Positions 1-6,325 are shown, numbered from the stretch's first letter. The stretch: 6,973 nucleotides of DNA from Candidatus Zixiibacteriota bacterium (GCA_022564135.1 JADFLZ010000109.1:1-6973); one strand, 5' to 3'. Notes: generated from the letters alone by a model not told the origin. A program made the numbers and translations.

Positions 1-2279
1 CGGCAACAATCGTGATGGCCTTTGATGAAAGCGGCCAGGCAGATTCCTATGAGAAGAAAGTTGCAATCTGCAGTCGCGCTTATAAGATTTTGACTGAAAC
101 AGTCGGCCTGCCGCCGCAGGATATTATTTTTGACCCGAATATTTTCGCGGTCGCGACCGGCATCGACGAGCATAACAACTATGCCGTTGACTATATAGAG
201 GCCTGCCGCACTATAAAAAAGACTCTGCCCCACTGCCTGATAAGCGGCGGAGTCAGCAACCTTTCCTTTTCGTTTCGCGGCAACGATGCTGTCCGTGAAG
301 CGATGCATTCAGTCTTTTTATATCACGCTATCAAAGCCGGCATGGATATGGGTATTGTCAACGCCGGACAGTTAACTGTTTATGACGATATACCTGCTGA
401 TTTACGAGAAGCTGTCGAAGATGTCATTTTGAACCGCAATACTGAAGCAACTGTTCGTCTGACCGAAATCGCCACCGGAGTCAAAGAGAAAAAGAAAGAC
501 AAAGCCCAGATGCTGGAATGGCGTAAAGGGACGGTCGAAGAAAGATTATCACATGCGCTGGTACACGGTATCGTTGAGTTTATTGAGGACGACACCACTG
601 AAGCGATGTCAAAATATGATAAGGCTCTGTACGTTATAGATGGTCCTCTTATGGACGGCATGAACATAGTTGGCGACCTGTTTGGCTCAGGCAAAATGTT
701 CCTGCCGCAGGTTGTCAAGAGCGCCCGGGTTATGAAAAAGTCTGTGGCTATTTTAGAGCCTTACATGGAGAAAGAAAAGAAGCGCTCAGGTGCTTCAATC
801 TCTAACGGAAAAATACTCCTGGCTACTGTCAAAGGAGACGTGCATGATATTGGCAAAAATATCGTGGGCGTAGTATTAGGCTGCAATAATTACGAAATTA
901 TTGATCTGGGCGTGATGGTCCCGGCCGATAAAATTCTTGAGGCAGCGAGTGAAAACGATGTTGATATAATCGGCTTAAGCGGGCTGATAACACCTTCGCT
1001 GGATGAGATGGTTCAGGTCGCCCAGGAGATGAACAGACGCGGGCTCAACCTGCCGCTTTTGATTGGCGGCGCCACAACTTCGAGAGCACACACGGCTGTC
1101 AAAATTGAGCCGTCTTACAGTGGTGCCACGGTGCACGTATCAGATGCCTCGAGGTCTGTCAAAGTTGTCAGAAATCTGTTAAGCGAAGATAAACGGGATG
1201 CTTTTTCCGACCATGTCCGCCAGGAATACGAAAAGCTCCGCAAGGAAAGAGAAAGCCGCAGCTCGGCTATGTCATTTGCACCGATAGCTAAAGCCCGCGC
1301 AAGAAAAGTAAAGATAGACTGGAATTCCTACAGTCCCCCGGTTCCGGCAGCGCCCGGCATTACGCATTTCGAAGATTTTCCGATCGCTGATATCGTCAGC
1401 TATATCGACTGGACGCCGTTTTTCCAAGTCTGGCAGCTTCCCGGAAAATACCCGAAACTGTTTGATAATAAACGAGTGGGAAAAGAAGCCCGTGAATTGT
1501 TTGACAACGTAAGTAATCTACTCGACAAAGTTATCAGTCAAAAACTTTTAAGAGCAAAAGCTGTAGTCGGAATTTTTCCTGCAAATGCTGTCGGTGATGA
1601 TATTGAGATTTATACTGATGACAGTCGAACCGAAATCATTATGACAACGCACCACCTAAGACAGCAGCGCGACCGGGAAAACAAAAAACATCTGGCCTGT
1701 CTCTCAGATTTTGTAGCGCCGAAAGATTCGGGCAAAAAAGATTATATCGGAGCCTTTGCTGTTACAGCCGGAATCGGCATTGATAAATTAGTCGCTGAGT
1801 TTGAGGCCGACAAAGACGATTATAATTCTATAATGATAAAAGCGCTGGCCGACAGACTTGCCGAAGCGATGGCCGAAGCAATGCACGAAAAAGTCAGAAA
1901 AGAATTATGGGGCTATGCTTCTGATGAATCTTTCGAGAGTGAAGAGCTGATAAAAGAAAGCTATCAGGGAATTCGCCCTGCACCCGGCTACCCGGCCTGC
2001 CCCGACCATACCGAAAAGAGACTTTTGTTTGACTTAGTCGAGGCTGAGAGCAAAACTGGTATAGAGTTAACCGAGAGTTTTGCTATGTGGCCGGCGGCCT
2101 CAGTCAGCGGCTGGTATTTCTCACATCCCGATTCATTTTATTTCGGAGTGGGTAAGATTGGCCGGGATCAAGTTGAGGATTACGCCTCAAGAAAAAAAAT
2201 GACGGTAAGCGTAGTAGAAAAGTGGCTGGCCACAAATTTGAATTATGAACCTAAAAAAGAAACTGCTGTAACCAAGTAA
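1..2279 (+). CDS. metH: Cobalamin-dependent methionine synthase (MetH), 5'-truncated by the window edge
   Basis: The enzyme transfers the methyl group of 5-methyl-tetrahydrofolate through protein-bound cobalamin to homocysteine, giving methionine in the cytoplasm. The frame is open from base 3, upstream of the first ATG at 12, and the first residues (ATIVMAFDESGQAD) already lie inside the pterin-binding barrel, so the real start and the homocysteine domain are outside the window. Domains in order: the rest of the methyl-THF-binding barrel (to about base 480; DPNIFAVATG, ISGGVSNLSFSFRGND), the helical B12 cap (about 520-780; DGPLMDGMNIVGDLFG), the B12-binding Rossmann domain (about 805-1190) with DVHDIGK at 837-857, whose His codon (843-845) is the expected cobalt ligand, and the activation domain (about 1300-2250) with the AdoMet-site motif RPAPGYPACP at 1974-2003. 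All key motifs visible here are intact and the C-terminus is full length. The stop codon abuts the metF start, indicating cotranscription. Identification rests on near-continuous similarity to the well-known E. coli MetH sequence. Confidence 0.98.
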   Translation, partial: ATIVMAFDESGQADSYEKKVAICSRAYKILTETVGLPPQDIIFDPNIFAVATGIDEHNNYAVDYIEACRTIKKTLPHCLISGGVSNLSFSFRGNDAVREAMHSVFLYHAIKAGMDMGIVNAGQLTVYDDIPADLREAVEDVILNRNTEATVRLTEIATGVKEKKKDKAQMLEWRKGTVEERLSHALVHGIVEFIEDDTTEAMSKYDKALYVIDGPLMDGMNIVGDLFGSGKMFLPQVVKSARVMKKSVAILEPYMEKEKKRSGASISNGKILLATVKGDVHDIGKNIVGVVLGCNNYEIIDLGVMVPADKILEAASENDVDIIGLSGLITPSLDEMVQVAQEMNRRGLNLPLLIGGATTSRAHTAVKIEPSYSGATVHVSDASRSVKVVRNLLSEDKRDAFSDHVRQEYEKLRKERESRSSAMSFAPIAKARARKVKIDWNSYSPPVPAAPGITHFEDFPIADIVSYIDWTPFFQVWQLPGKYPKLFDNKRVGKEARELFDNVSNLLDKVISQKLLRAKAVVGIFPANAVGDDIEIYTDDSRTEIIMTTHHLRQQRDRENKKHLACLSDFVAPKDSGKKDYIGAFAVTAGIGIDKLVAEFEADKDDYNSIMIKALADRLAEAMAEAMHEKVRKELWGYASDESFESEELIKESYQGIRPAPGYPACPDHTEKRLLFDLVEAESKTGIELTESFAMWPAASVSGWYFSHPDSFYFGVGKIGRDQVEDYASRKKMTVSVVEKWLATNLNYEPKKETAVTK

Positions 2280-3221
2280 ATGTATGTAACCGAGCACTTA
2301 GACAAAGCCAGAAATCCACTTTTCAGCTACGAGATAGTCCCTCCGCCCCGCGGCAAAAGCGTTGATAACATACTGCATATAGTTGAACAGATTCTCCCCT
2401 TTGACCCGCCGTTTATTGATGTCACCGCTCATTCGGCCGAGGCCTATTATGAAGAGTTAAGCGACGGAACAATCAAGCGCCATATCCGCAAAAAACGACC
2501 GGGAACTATCAGTATCTGCGGAATAATTCAAAACCGCTATAAAATTGACACTGTCCCCCATCTGTTGTGCCGGGGATTTTCTCAGGAAGAGACAGAGGAT
2601 GCCTGCATTGAACTTAATTTTTTGGGCATTCACAATTTCCTGGCTATTCGCGGCGATGAAACCAATTACATGCCTCCTGCCAAAGGCAGCAACTCCGCCA
2701 ATGTATTTGCCAGCGAATTAGTTGAGCAGTTAATTGATTTAAAAAAGGGAAAGTTTTTAGAAAAGATAGCCAACTCTGCCCCGATTGATATGTGCATCGG
2801 TGTAGCAGGTTATCCTGAAAAGCATGTCGAATGCCCCAATACAAAGACTGATATTGCTTATTTGAAAAGCAAAGTAGACAAAGGCGCGGACTACATCGTC
2901 ACCCAGATGTTTTTTGATAACAGTTCATTTTTTGAGTTTGTCAAACAATGCCGGCAGGCAGGCATAACTGTACCGATTCTCCCCGGATTAAAAGTACTTA
3001 ACAGCGCCAAGCAGCTGACAACGCTGGCCAAGTTCTTTAATATAAGTATCCCCGATGAACTAGTTGATGAAGTAAATTCCAGCGACAAACATGCCAAAGA
3101 AATCGGTATCAACTGGGCTACTAAGCAGTGCCAGGAGCTACTTGACGGCGGTGTTGAATGCATCCACTTCTATATAATGAACGATGCCAAGTCGGTGACT
3201 AAAGTTATAAAGAACTTGTAG
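2280..3221 (+). CDS. metF: 5,10-methylenetetrahydrofolate reductase (MetF)
   Basis: This FAD enzyme reduces 5,10-methylene-THF to 5-methyl-THF, the methyl donor used by MetH encoded just upstream. The protein is 313 residues, a normal length for a bacterial single-domain MTHFR barrel. Visible motifs are FSYEIVPPPRGKS with the expected catalytic Glu at residue 18, IRGD at 123-126 in the FAD-binding region, GVAGYPEKH, YIVTQMFFDN, the PGLK loop, and the C-terminal GVECIHFYIMN. The overall wording resembles Bacteroidota-type MetF more than the E. coli enzyme. The ATG follows the metH TAA directly (TAAATG). No good Shine-Dalgarno sequence is visible, so translational coupling to metH is likely. 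The last 134 bases recur in decayed form at 4005-4151, and its stop codon overlaps a candidate promoter for the next gene. Confidence 0.97.
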   Translation: MYVTEHLDKARNPLFSYEIVPPPRGKSVDNILHIVEQILPFDPPFIDVTAHSAEAYYEELSDGTIKRHIRKKRPGTISICGIIQNRYKIDTVPHLLCRGFSQEETEDACIELNFLGIHNFLAIRGDETNYMPPAKGSNSANVFASELVEQLIDLKKGKFLEKIANSAPIDMCIGVAGYPEKHVECPNTKTDIAYLKSKVDKGADYIVTQMFFDNSSFFEFVKQCRQAGITVPILPGLKVLNSAKQLTTLAKFFNISIPDELVDEVNSSDKHAKEIGINWATKQCQELLDGGVECIHFYIMNDAKSVTKVIKNL

Positions 3222-3244
3222 TCTATATTCTTTTTCTTTATACT
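3216..3244 (+). promoter_or_regulatory. Candidate sigma-70-type promoter of the first envelope paralog
   Basis: TTGTAG (3216-3221, overlapping the last two metF codons) and TATACT (3239-3244) are separated by 17 bases. The -35 box is weak (3 of 6) but the -10 box is good (5 of 6). The same two boxes with the same spacing sit in front of the second paralog at 4146-4174, inside a 33-base block that is identical in both copies. Transcription would start about 40 bases before the ATG at 3290. This is inference from sequence; a housekeeping sigma factor with different preferences would change the reading. Confidence 0.45.
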
Positions 3245-3277
3245 TCACATCTAACGCAATTCAATTTTAAATTGTTT

Positions 3278-3283
3278 GAGGTG
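3278..3283 (+). promoter_or_regulatory. Ribosome binding site that sets the start of the first paralog
   Basis: GAGGTG lies 6 bases before the ATG at 3290. It rules out the upstream in-frame TTG at 3272, which would place the Shine-Dalgarno sequence inside the coding region and add MFEVFA in front of a typical signal peptide. Confidence 0.75.
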
Positions 3284-3289
3284 TTTGCG

Positions 3290-3955
3290 ATGAAACCAAG
3301 TAATTATCTTAGAATGTCTCTATGTTTCGCAATGTTAGCTTTTGCTGTGCCTGCATATGGGCAAGACAATACTGAAGGCAATGGCTGCGGTTTTTGTATT
3401 CGCGGCAGGCCCAAAGGAAAGTGTTGCTCTTTCTTAATTTATGAGTCCGGATTACTAAGCAGAATTTCCGGCAGCGGGCAGCCGTCTTCTTTATCAAAGT
3501 TTCTGATTACTACCGATTTGGGTTTGATGTTTAACAGAAGTAACTCCTCGGCCATAGGTGCTTCATTTCACTTAGCAGCCGATTATGATTACTACCGATT
3601 TGGAATTGGACTCCGTTATCGAAAGTGGCTGACGAAAAAATCCGCACTTGATTTGTCTCCTCGATTGTTAATTTCAGGAAATAATGACCGAATCAGGACT
3701 TTTAGATTTCCCGGTTTCGCCTTTTCGGCATCATATTCTATATACGAGTTATTATCTATTGATGCCTATTTCGATATTATACGTTATGAAAAGAAGATTT
3801 ACTCAGCCTCTATTCCATATGAGACGACGGTCAATGAAACTCAAACTGGTTTATATTTAGGGGCAAGCGGGCGATCCTGGGCTGTGTTAGCATTACCTAT
3901 AGTACTCATTGTCGTTATTGTTATCTATGGTGGTGTTCACGGAATTGGATTTTGA
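3290..3955 (+). CDS. Exported Cys-motif protein, possible outer-membrane beta-barrel (paralog 1)
   Basis: I do not recognise a named family. From the ATG at 3290 the protein has 221 residues. Residues 1-24 form a Sec signal peptide (MKPSNYLR, hydrophobic core, AYG before Gln25), so the product leaves the cytoplasm. The mature N-terminus carries four cysteines (33, 36, 45, 46) in the pattern C-x2-C-x8-C-C within GCGFCIRGRPKGKCCSF. The middle has short alternating polar/hydrophobic stretches rich in Tyr, Phe and Gly (LGLMFN, FGIGLRYRKWL, LDLSPRLLIS, SIDAYFDII, GLYLGASG) that look like strands of a small outer-membrane barrel. It ends in a hydrophobic stretch (VLALPIVLIVVIVIYGG) that could be a membrane helix or tail anchor. 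It has a tandem paralog at 4221. It follows metF by 68 bases and probably has its own promoter, so a link to methionine metabolism is not implied. The gene is visibly more AT-rich than metH. Confidence 0.8.
   Translation: MKPSNYLRMSLCFAMLAFAVPAYGQDNTEGNGCGFCIRGRPKGKCCSFLIYESGLLSRISGSGQPSSLSKFLITTDLGLMFNRSNSSAIGASFHLAADYDYYRFGIGLRYRKWLTKKSALDLSPRLLISGNNDRIRTFRFPGFAFSASYSIYELLSIDAYFDIIRYEKKIYSASIPYETTVNETQTGLYLGASGRSWAVLALPIVLIVVIVIYGGVHGIGF
3505..3603 (+). repeat. 17-base exact direct repeat read in two frames inside paralog 1
   Basis: GATTACTACCGATTTGG occurs at 3505-3521 and again at 3587-3603, 82 bases apart. The first copy is read as (L)ITTDLG and the second as DYYRFG, in different reading frames. 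The second paralog has no such pair at the matching places. A chance exact repeat of this length in a window this size is unlikely. Confidence 0.8.
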
Positions 3956-4004
3956 GCTCAGGCTGTTATCATTAATTCAGTGCTGCCTTTGCAGATAGTG
4001 CAAG

Positions 4005-4151
4005 AACATCGCCAAGGAGGTGGGTACTGACCTACAAGAAATCTGGGCTATTAAGTAATGCCGGGAGCTATTAGGCGGCGGGGTTGAATGTATCCACTTT
4101 TACATTATGAACGATGCCAAATCGGTGATTAAAGTAATAGAAAACTTGTAG
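4005..4151 (+). pseudogene. Decayed remnant of the 3' end of metF
   Basis: This segment matches the last 134 bases of metF (3088-3221). Translated in the metF frame it reads AKEVGTD, then a 4-residue insertion (LQEI), then WAIK, a stop (TAA at 4056-4058 in place of CAG), CRELLGG, GVECIHFYIMNDAKSV, and IKVIENL followed by the same TAG. There is also a one-base insertion near 4009. It has no start and no catalytic region, so it cannot make a reductase. It sits between the two envelope paralogs and shows that the duplication took the metF tail along. It may be kept because the candidate promoter of the second paralog overlaps its last codons. Most differences from metF in the final third are silent. 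Confidence 0.9.
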
Positions 4152-4174
4152 TCTATATTCTTTTTCTTTATACT
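4146..4174 (+). promoter_or_regulatory. Candidate sigma-70-type promoter of the second envelope paralog
   Basis: TTGTAG (4146-4151) and TATACT (4169-4174) with a 17-base spacer, identical in sequence and layout to 3216-3244. The bases just after the -10 box (about 4176-4184) differ between the copies while the two boxes do not, which fits selection on the promoter or recent homogenisation. Confidence 0.45.
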
Positions 4175-4207
4175 TTATTTCATACGCAATTCAATTTTTA
4201 ATCGTTT

Positions 4208-4214
4208 GGAGGTG
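4208..4214 (+). promoter_or_regulatory. Ribosome binding site that sets the start of the second paralog
   Basis: GGAGGTG lies 6 bases before the ATG at 4221, a stronger site than the GAGGTG of the first copy. It excludes the in-frame TTG at 4206, which lies before the Shine-Dalgarno sequence. Confidence 0.8.
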
Positions 4215-4220
4215 TTTGCT

Positions 4221-4856
4221 ATGAAACCAAGTAATTATCTTAGAATGTCTCTATGTTTCGCTATGTTAGCTTTTGCCGTGAGTGCATATGGGCAAAACAA
4301 TACTGAAGGCAATAGCTGCGGTTTTTGCTTTCGCGGTAAACCCAAGGGAAAGTGCTGCTCTTTCTTGATTTTTGAGACTGGCTTTCTTTACAAAAGAATT
4401 GCAGAAAGCGGAATTCGAAGAGGAACGGATGATTTGCTGTTTACAGTTAACCTGGGATTAATGTTTAACAACAAGGGATCATCGGCTTTAGGTGGTTCAT
4501 TTCACATGTCTGCCTATAGCGGTGTCAAAAACTTCGGTTTTGGACCTCGCTATCGTAAGTGGTTGGGAAAAGGAGTAGCCTTGGATTTATCTCCTCTTCT
4601 GTTAATTGCAGGGACTGGCAATGGCAGTTATCCCGGTTTTGCCTTTTCTGCCGCGCTGGCAGTTCACGAATGGTTCTCCATAGACGCGTATCTTGATATT
4701 CTTCCATATGAGAGACAGAACTATTTAGGCCCATCCAATTTTGAAACCGTTAGGGAAACTCAAACGACACTATACCTGGGAGCATCGGGAAGGGGGTGGG
4801 TAGCGCTGATAACGTCGACTATCATTATCATGGTTGCCGTCGACCTGAGCAACTAG
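4221..4856 (+). CDS. Exported Cys-motif protein, possible outer-membrane beta-barrel (paralog 2)
   Basis: A 211-residue paralog of the protein encoded at 3290-3955; no named family recognised. The signal peptide (residues 1-24) differs from the first copy at one residue only (Ser for Pro at 21). The next 30 residues keep the C-x2-C-x8-C-C motif (SCGFCFRGKPKGKCCSF) with six mostly conservative changes. The remainder is clearly more diverged and has indels, but shared landmarks remain: LGLMFN, RYRKWL, ALDLSP, PGFAFSA, SIDAY, ETQT, LYLGASGR. The C-terminal hydrophobic stretch (ALITSTIIIMVAV) is shorter and ends in DLSN. The conserved cysteines and aromatic, strand-like segments suggest that both copies are made and functional, perhaps with different surface properties. 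The gene ends 34 bases from the convergent apgM stop, and no strong terminator is visible between them. Confidence 0.8.
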   Translation: MKPSNYLRMSLCFAMLAFAVSAYGQNNTEGNSCGFCFRGKPKGKCCSFLIFETGFLYKRIAESGIRRGTDDLLFTVNLGLMFNNKGSSALGGSFHMSAYSGVKNFGFGPRYRKWLGKGVALDLSPLLLIAGTGNGSYPGFAFSAALAVHEWFSIDAYLDILPYERQNYLGPSNFETVRETQTTLYLGASGRGWVALITSTIIIMVAVDLSN

Positions 4857-4890
4857 GATGAGGTTCAATGTTCGTAGGTACATAATGAGC

Positions 4891-6111
4891 TTACGCTCCG
4901 AATTTTTCTAATCGTCCTGCGTTGGCCAGAGCTAACGGCATAATATCTGTAGCCGGAAAGGCTGCGCCAAGTGATCCGCCCATGCAGGCACGCTCGCCGA
5001 ATTCTTTGACATTATCAGGGCGGCAGAGTTTTGACCATAATAATATTGGCACCGGATGCCAGCTGTGCTTTTTCATTATAGCCGGTGTGGAGTGGTCGCC
5101 GGTGACTATTATAACATCAGGCTTTAGTTTCATGGCGCGCGGAATCATCTGGTCCATACCTTCTATCAGCGCAACTTTTTTATCAAAATCGCCGTCTTCA
5201 CCGGCGCTGTCGGTTTGTTTCATGTGCAAAAAGAAAAAGTCGTAGTTCTGCCAGTGCTGCTCAAGCAGGGCAAACTCTTTATCAAGATTATCATCGACTT
5301 CGTATGGTTCCATCCCCACAAGTTTGGCCACCCCGCGGTACATCGGATAGGCCGCTATGGCGCAGGCTTTGAGCCCGAACAGTTCATGAAACAAAGGCCA
5401 GTCGGGCAGCTGAGAAAATCCGCGCAAAAGCAGCATATTGGCCGGCTGCTGGTCTTTTAGGATAACAGCCGCCTGTTCGACGAAATCTGCTATTATTGAA
5501 GAAGTTTTGTCAGCTTTGGGTTCGAAGGCCTCCGGCGCCAATGGTGCTGTGCCTGTTCTTTGCGGGTCGGTTTCAGAAATTGCATCACTCAGGCCGTCTG
5601 AGCGGAGCACTAATAAGAACCTGTGTTCACGAACCGCTTGCACAATTACTTCTACGCCATCAATTTTGACTTTTTCATTTAGTAGTGCAGATAACTTCTG
5701 ACAGGTGGAAGTATCAATGCGACCGGCCCGGCGGTCGCTGATTTTGCCGCTGTCATCGACTGTGCAAAAATTTCCGCGGGCGGCAACATCCTCTTTTTTC
5801 AGATCAAAGCCGATGCCAACAGCTTCCAAGGCGCCGCGCCCGATCTGAAACTCCAGAGGGTCATAGCCAAACAAGCCCAGATGGGCGGGGCCGCTTCCGG
5901 GAGTAAGGCCGGTTCCGACCGGCAGATGCAGGCCGCAGATTCCTTCTGCTGCCAGTTTGTCAAGATTGGGAGTGCGGGCGGTCTCCAGCTCTGTTTTTCC
6001 GCTGGTATCATTCATATCAAATGGCAAGCCGCCCAGACCATCCATTACTATCATCAGAATCTTGCTCGAATTTTTGCTTACCAATTTACTAATCTGCTTT
6101 AGTTTCGACAT
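4891..6111 (-). CDS. apgM: 2,3-bisphosphoglycerate-independent phosphoglycerate mutase, archaeal type (ApgM)
   Basis: The enzyme interconverts 3- and 2-phosphoglycerate in glycolysis and gluconeogenesis without a bisphosphoglycerate cofactor, using two metal ions and a phosphoserine, in the cytoplasm. From the chosen start it has 406 residues, typical of the family. Visible motifs are IVMDGLGG with metal-ligand Asp24, TPNLDKLAAEG, PGSGPAHLGLFGYDP with the probable phosphoserine Ser73, ARGNFCTVDD and DRRAGRI (about 111-131), KQTDSAGEDGD (299-309), TGDHSTP (337-343) and HSWHPVPILLW (349-359). I chose the ATG at 6109-6111 because family homology starts shortly after it. The in-frame ATG at 6190-6192 would add 27 residues with no family look (MLLLLSEQLCQMCQ) and would lie upstream of the likely promoter; the Shine-Dalgarno sequence here is weak either way. 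The gene is alone on its strand, convergent with paralog 2 and divergent from the lipoprotein gene. Confidence 0.93.
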   Translation of the reverse strand: MSKLKQISKLVSKNSSKILMIVMDGLGGLPFDMNDTSGKTELETARTPNLDKLAAEGICGLHLPVGTGLTPGSGPAHLGLFGYDPLEFQIGRGALEAVGIGFDLKKEDVAARGNFCTVDDSGKISDRRAGRIDTSTCQKLSALLNEKVKIDGVEVIVQAVREHRFLLVLRSDGLSDAISETDPQRTGTAPLAPEAFEPKADKTSSIIADFVEQAAVILKDQQPANMLLLRGFSQLPDWPLFHELFGLKACAIAAYPMYRGVAKLVGMEPYEVDDNLDKEFALLEQHWQNYDFFFLHMKQTDSAGEDGDFDKKVALIEGMDQMIPRAMKLKPDVIIVTGDHSTPAIMKKHSWHPVPILLWSKLCRPDNVKEFGERACMGGSLGAAFPATDIMPLALANAGRLEKFGA

Positions 6112-6157
6112 TCTGTTCTTTCTGCCGCCAGCAGGGCTGAAATCAATTTTTTGGCAC

Positions 6158-6186
6158 ATTTGACACAATTGTTCAGACAGTAACAA
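6158..6186 (-). promoter_or_regulatory. Candidate promoter of apgM
   Basis: Read on the minus strand, TTGTTA (6186-6181) and TCAAAT (6163-6158) are 17 bases apart, each matching 4 of 6 consensus bases. Transcription would begin around 6150, about 40 bases before the preferred start codon at 6111. Matches of this quality are common, so this is only suggestive. Confidence 0.25.
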
Positions 6187-6267
6187 TAACAATGTTGAAA
6201 TAATTTGTACAGACCAAACTTTGCATCGTAGTGATTCTTTTATTTTAAGTCTGTCTGCATAAAGGCC

Positions 6268-6288
6268 TTGACAGTCACCGCATTGTCA
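6268..6288 (+). promoter_or_regulatory. Possible -35 box with overlapping operator-like inverted repeat
   Basis: A perfect TTGACA (6268-6273) overlaps TGACA-N10-TGTCA (6269-6273 and 6284-6288), a two-armed site centred between -35 and -10 of a possible promoter reading toward the lipoprotein gene. A repressor bound there would block that promoter. The arms are only 5 bases, so chance is a real alternative. Confidence 0.2.
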
Positions 6289-6306
6289 TGCAATTTGGGG
6301 CATTCA

Positions 6307-6325
6307 GCAGGAACAAGATTTCTGC
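6307..6325 (+). other. Short RNA hairpin in the presumed lipoprotein-gene leader
   Basis: GCAGGAA (6307-6313) can pair with TTTCTGC (6319-6325) over a 5-base loop, with seven pairs including one G-U. No run of T follows, so it is not an intrinsic terminator. No known riboswitch pattern is recognised. Confidence 0.3.

Larger units (their letters stand above)
3088..3955 (+). repeat. Tandem duplicated unit, copy A (metF 3' end + leader + envelope gene)
   Basis: Bases 3088-3955 correspond to 4005-4856 (copy B), with an offset of 930-931 bases around the metF stop and the paralog start. The match covers the metF tail, the intergenic leader and the following gene. Similarity is strongest in the leader and the first 140 or so bases of the gene: 33 identical bases across the metF stop and 41 identical bases from the paralog ATG. 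It drops strongly in the rest of the gene. The 49 bases between the units (3956-4004) show no clear match to either copy. Confidence 0.85.
4005..4856 (+). repeat. Tandem duplicated unit, copy B (metF remnant + leader + envelope gene)
   Basis: Counterpart of 3088-3955. The metF tail is decayed, the leader and signal-peptide region are nearly identical to copy A, and the rest of the gene has diverged with several indels. No insertion sequence or target-site duplication is visible at either junction, so plain tandem duplication is the simplest reading. Confidence 0.85.

Noticed and set aside
380..718. Open frame on the minus strand inside metH, and similar ones inside metF and the paralogs.
   Set aside because: These are shadows of strongly supported coding frames with no independent evidence.
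3262..3274. Perfect AT-rich inverted repeat CAATTT-T-AAATTG ahead of paralog 1.
   Set aside because: The second copy of the leader does not keep the pairing, and AT-rich palindromes of this size arise easily by chance.
4014..4020. Perfect Shine-Dalgarno-like AAGGAGG between the paralogs.
   Set aside because: It lies in the metF remnant, where it corresponds to the Lys-Glu codons of metF. No ATG, GTG or TTG follows at a useful distance with an open frame.
4887..4898. GAGC-TTAC-GCTC hairpin followed by a short T run at the convergent ends of paralog 2 and apgM.
   Set aside because: The stem has only four pairs, and the element overlaps the apgM stop and final codons. This is too weak to call a terminator.
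4922..6163. Several open frames on the + strand opposite apgM (for example 4922-5245 and 5438-5701).
   Set aside because: They are antisense to a well-supported gene, lack protein-like features and have no consistent ribosome binding sites.
6112..6192. 27-residue N-terminal extension of ApgM from the upstream in-frame ATG.
   Set aside because: The extension has no family similarity and no good ribosome binding site, and a candidate promoter lies inside it. The start at 6111 gives the normal family length.
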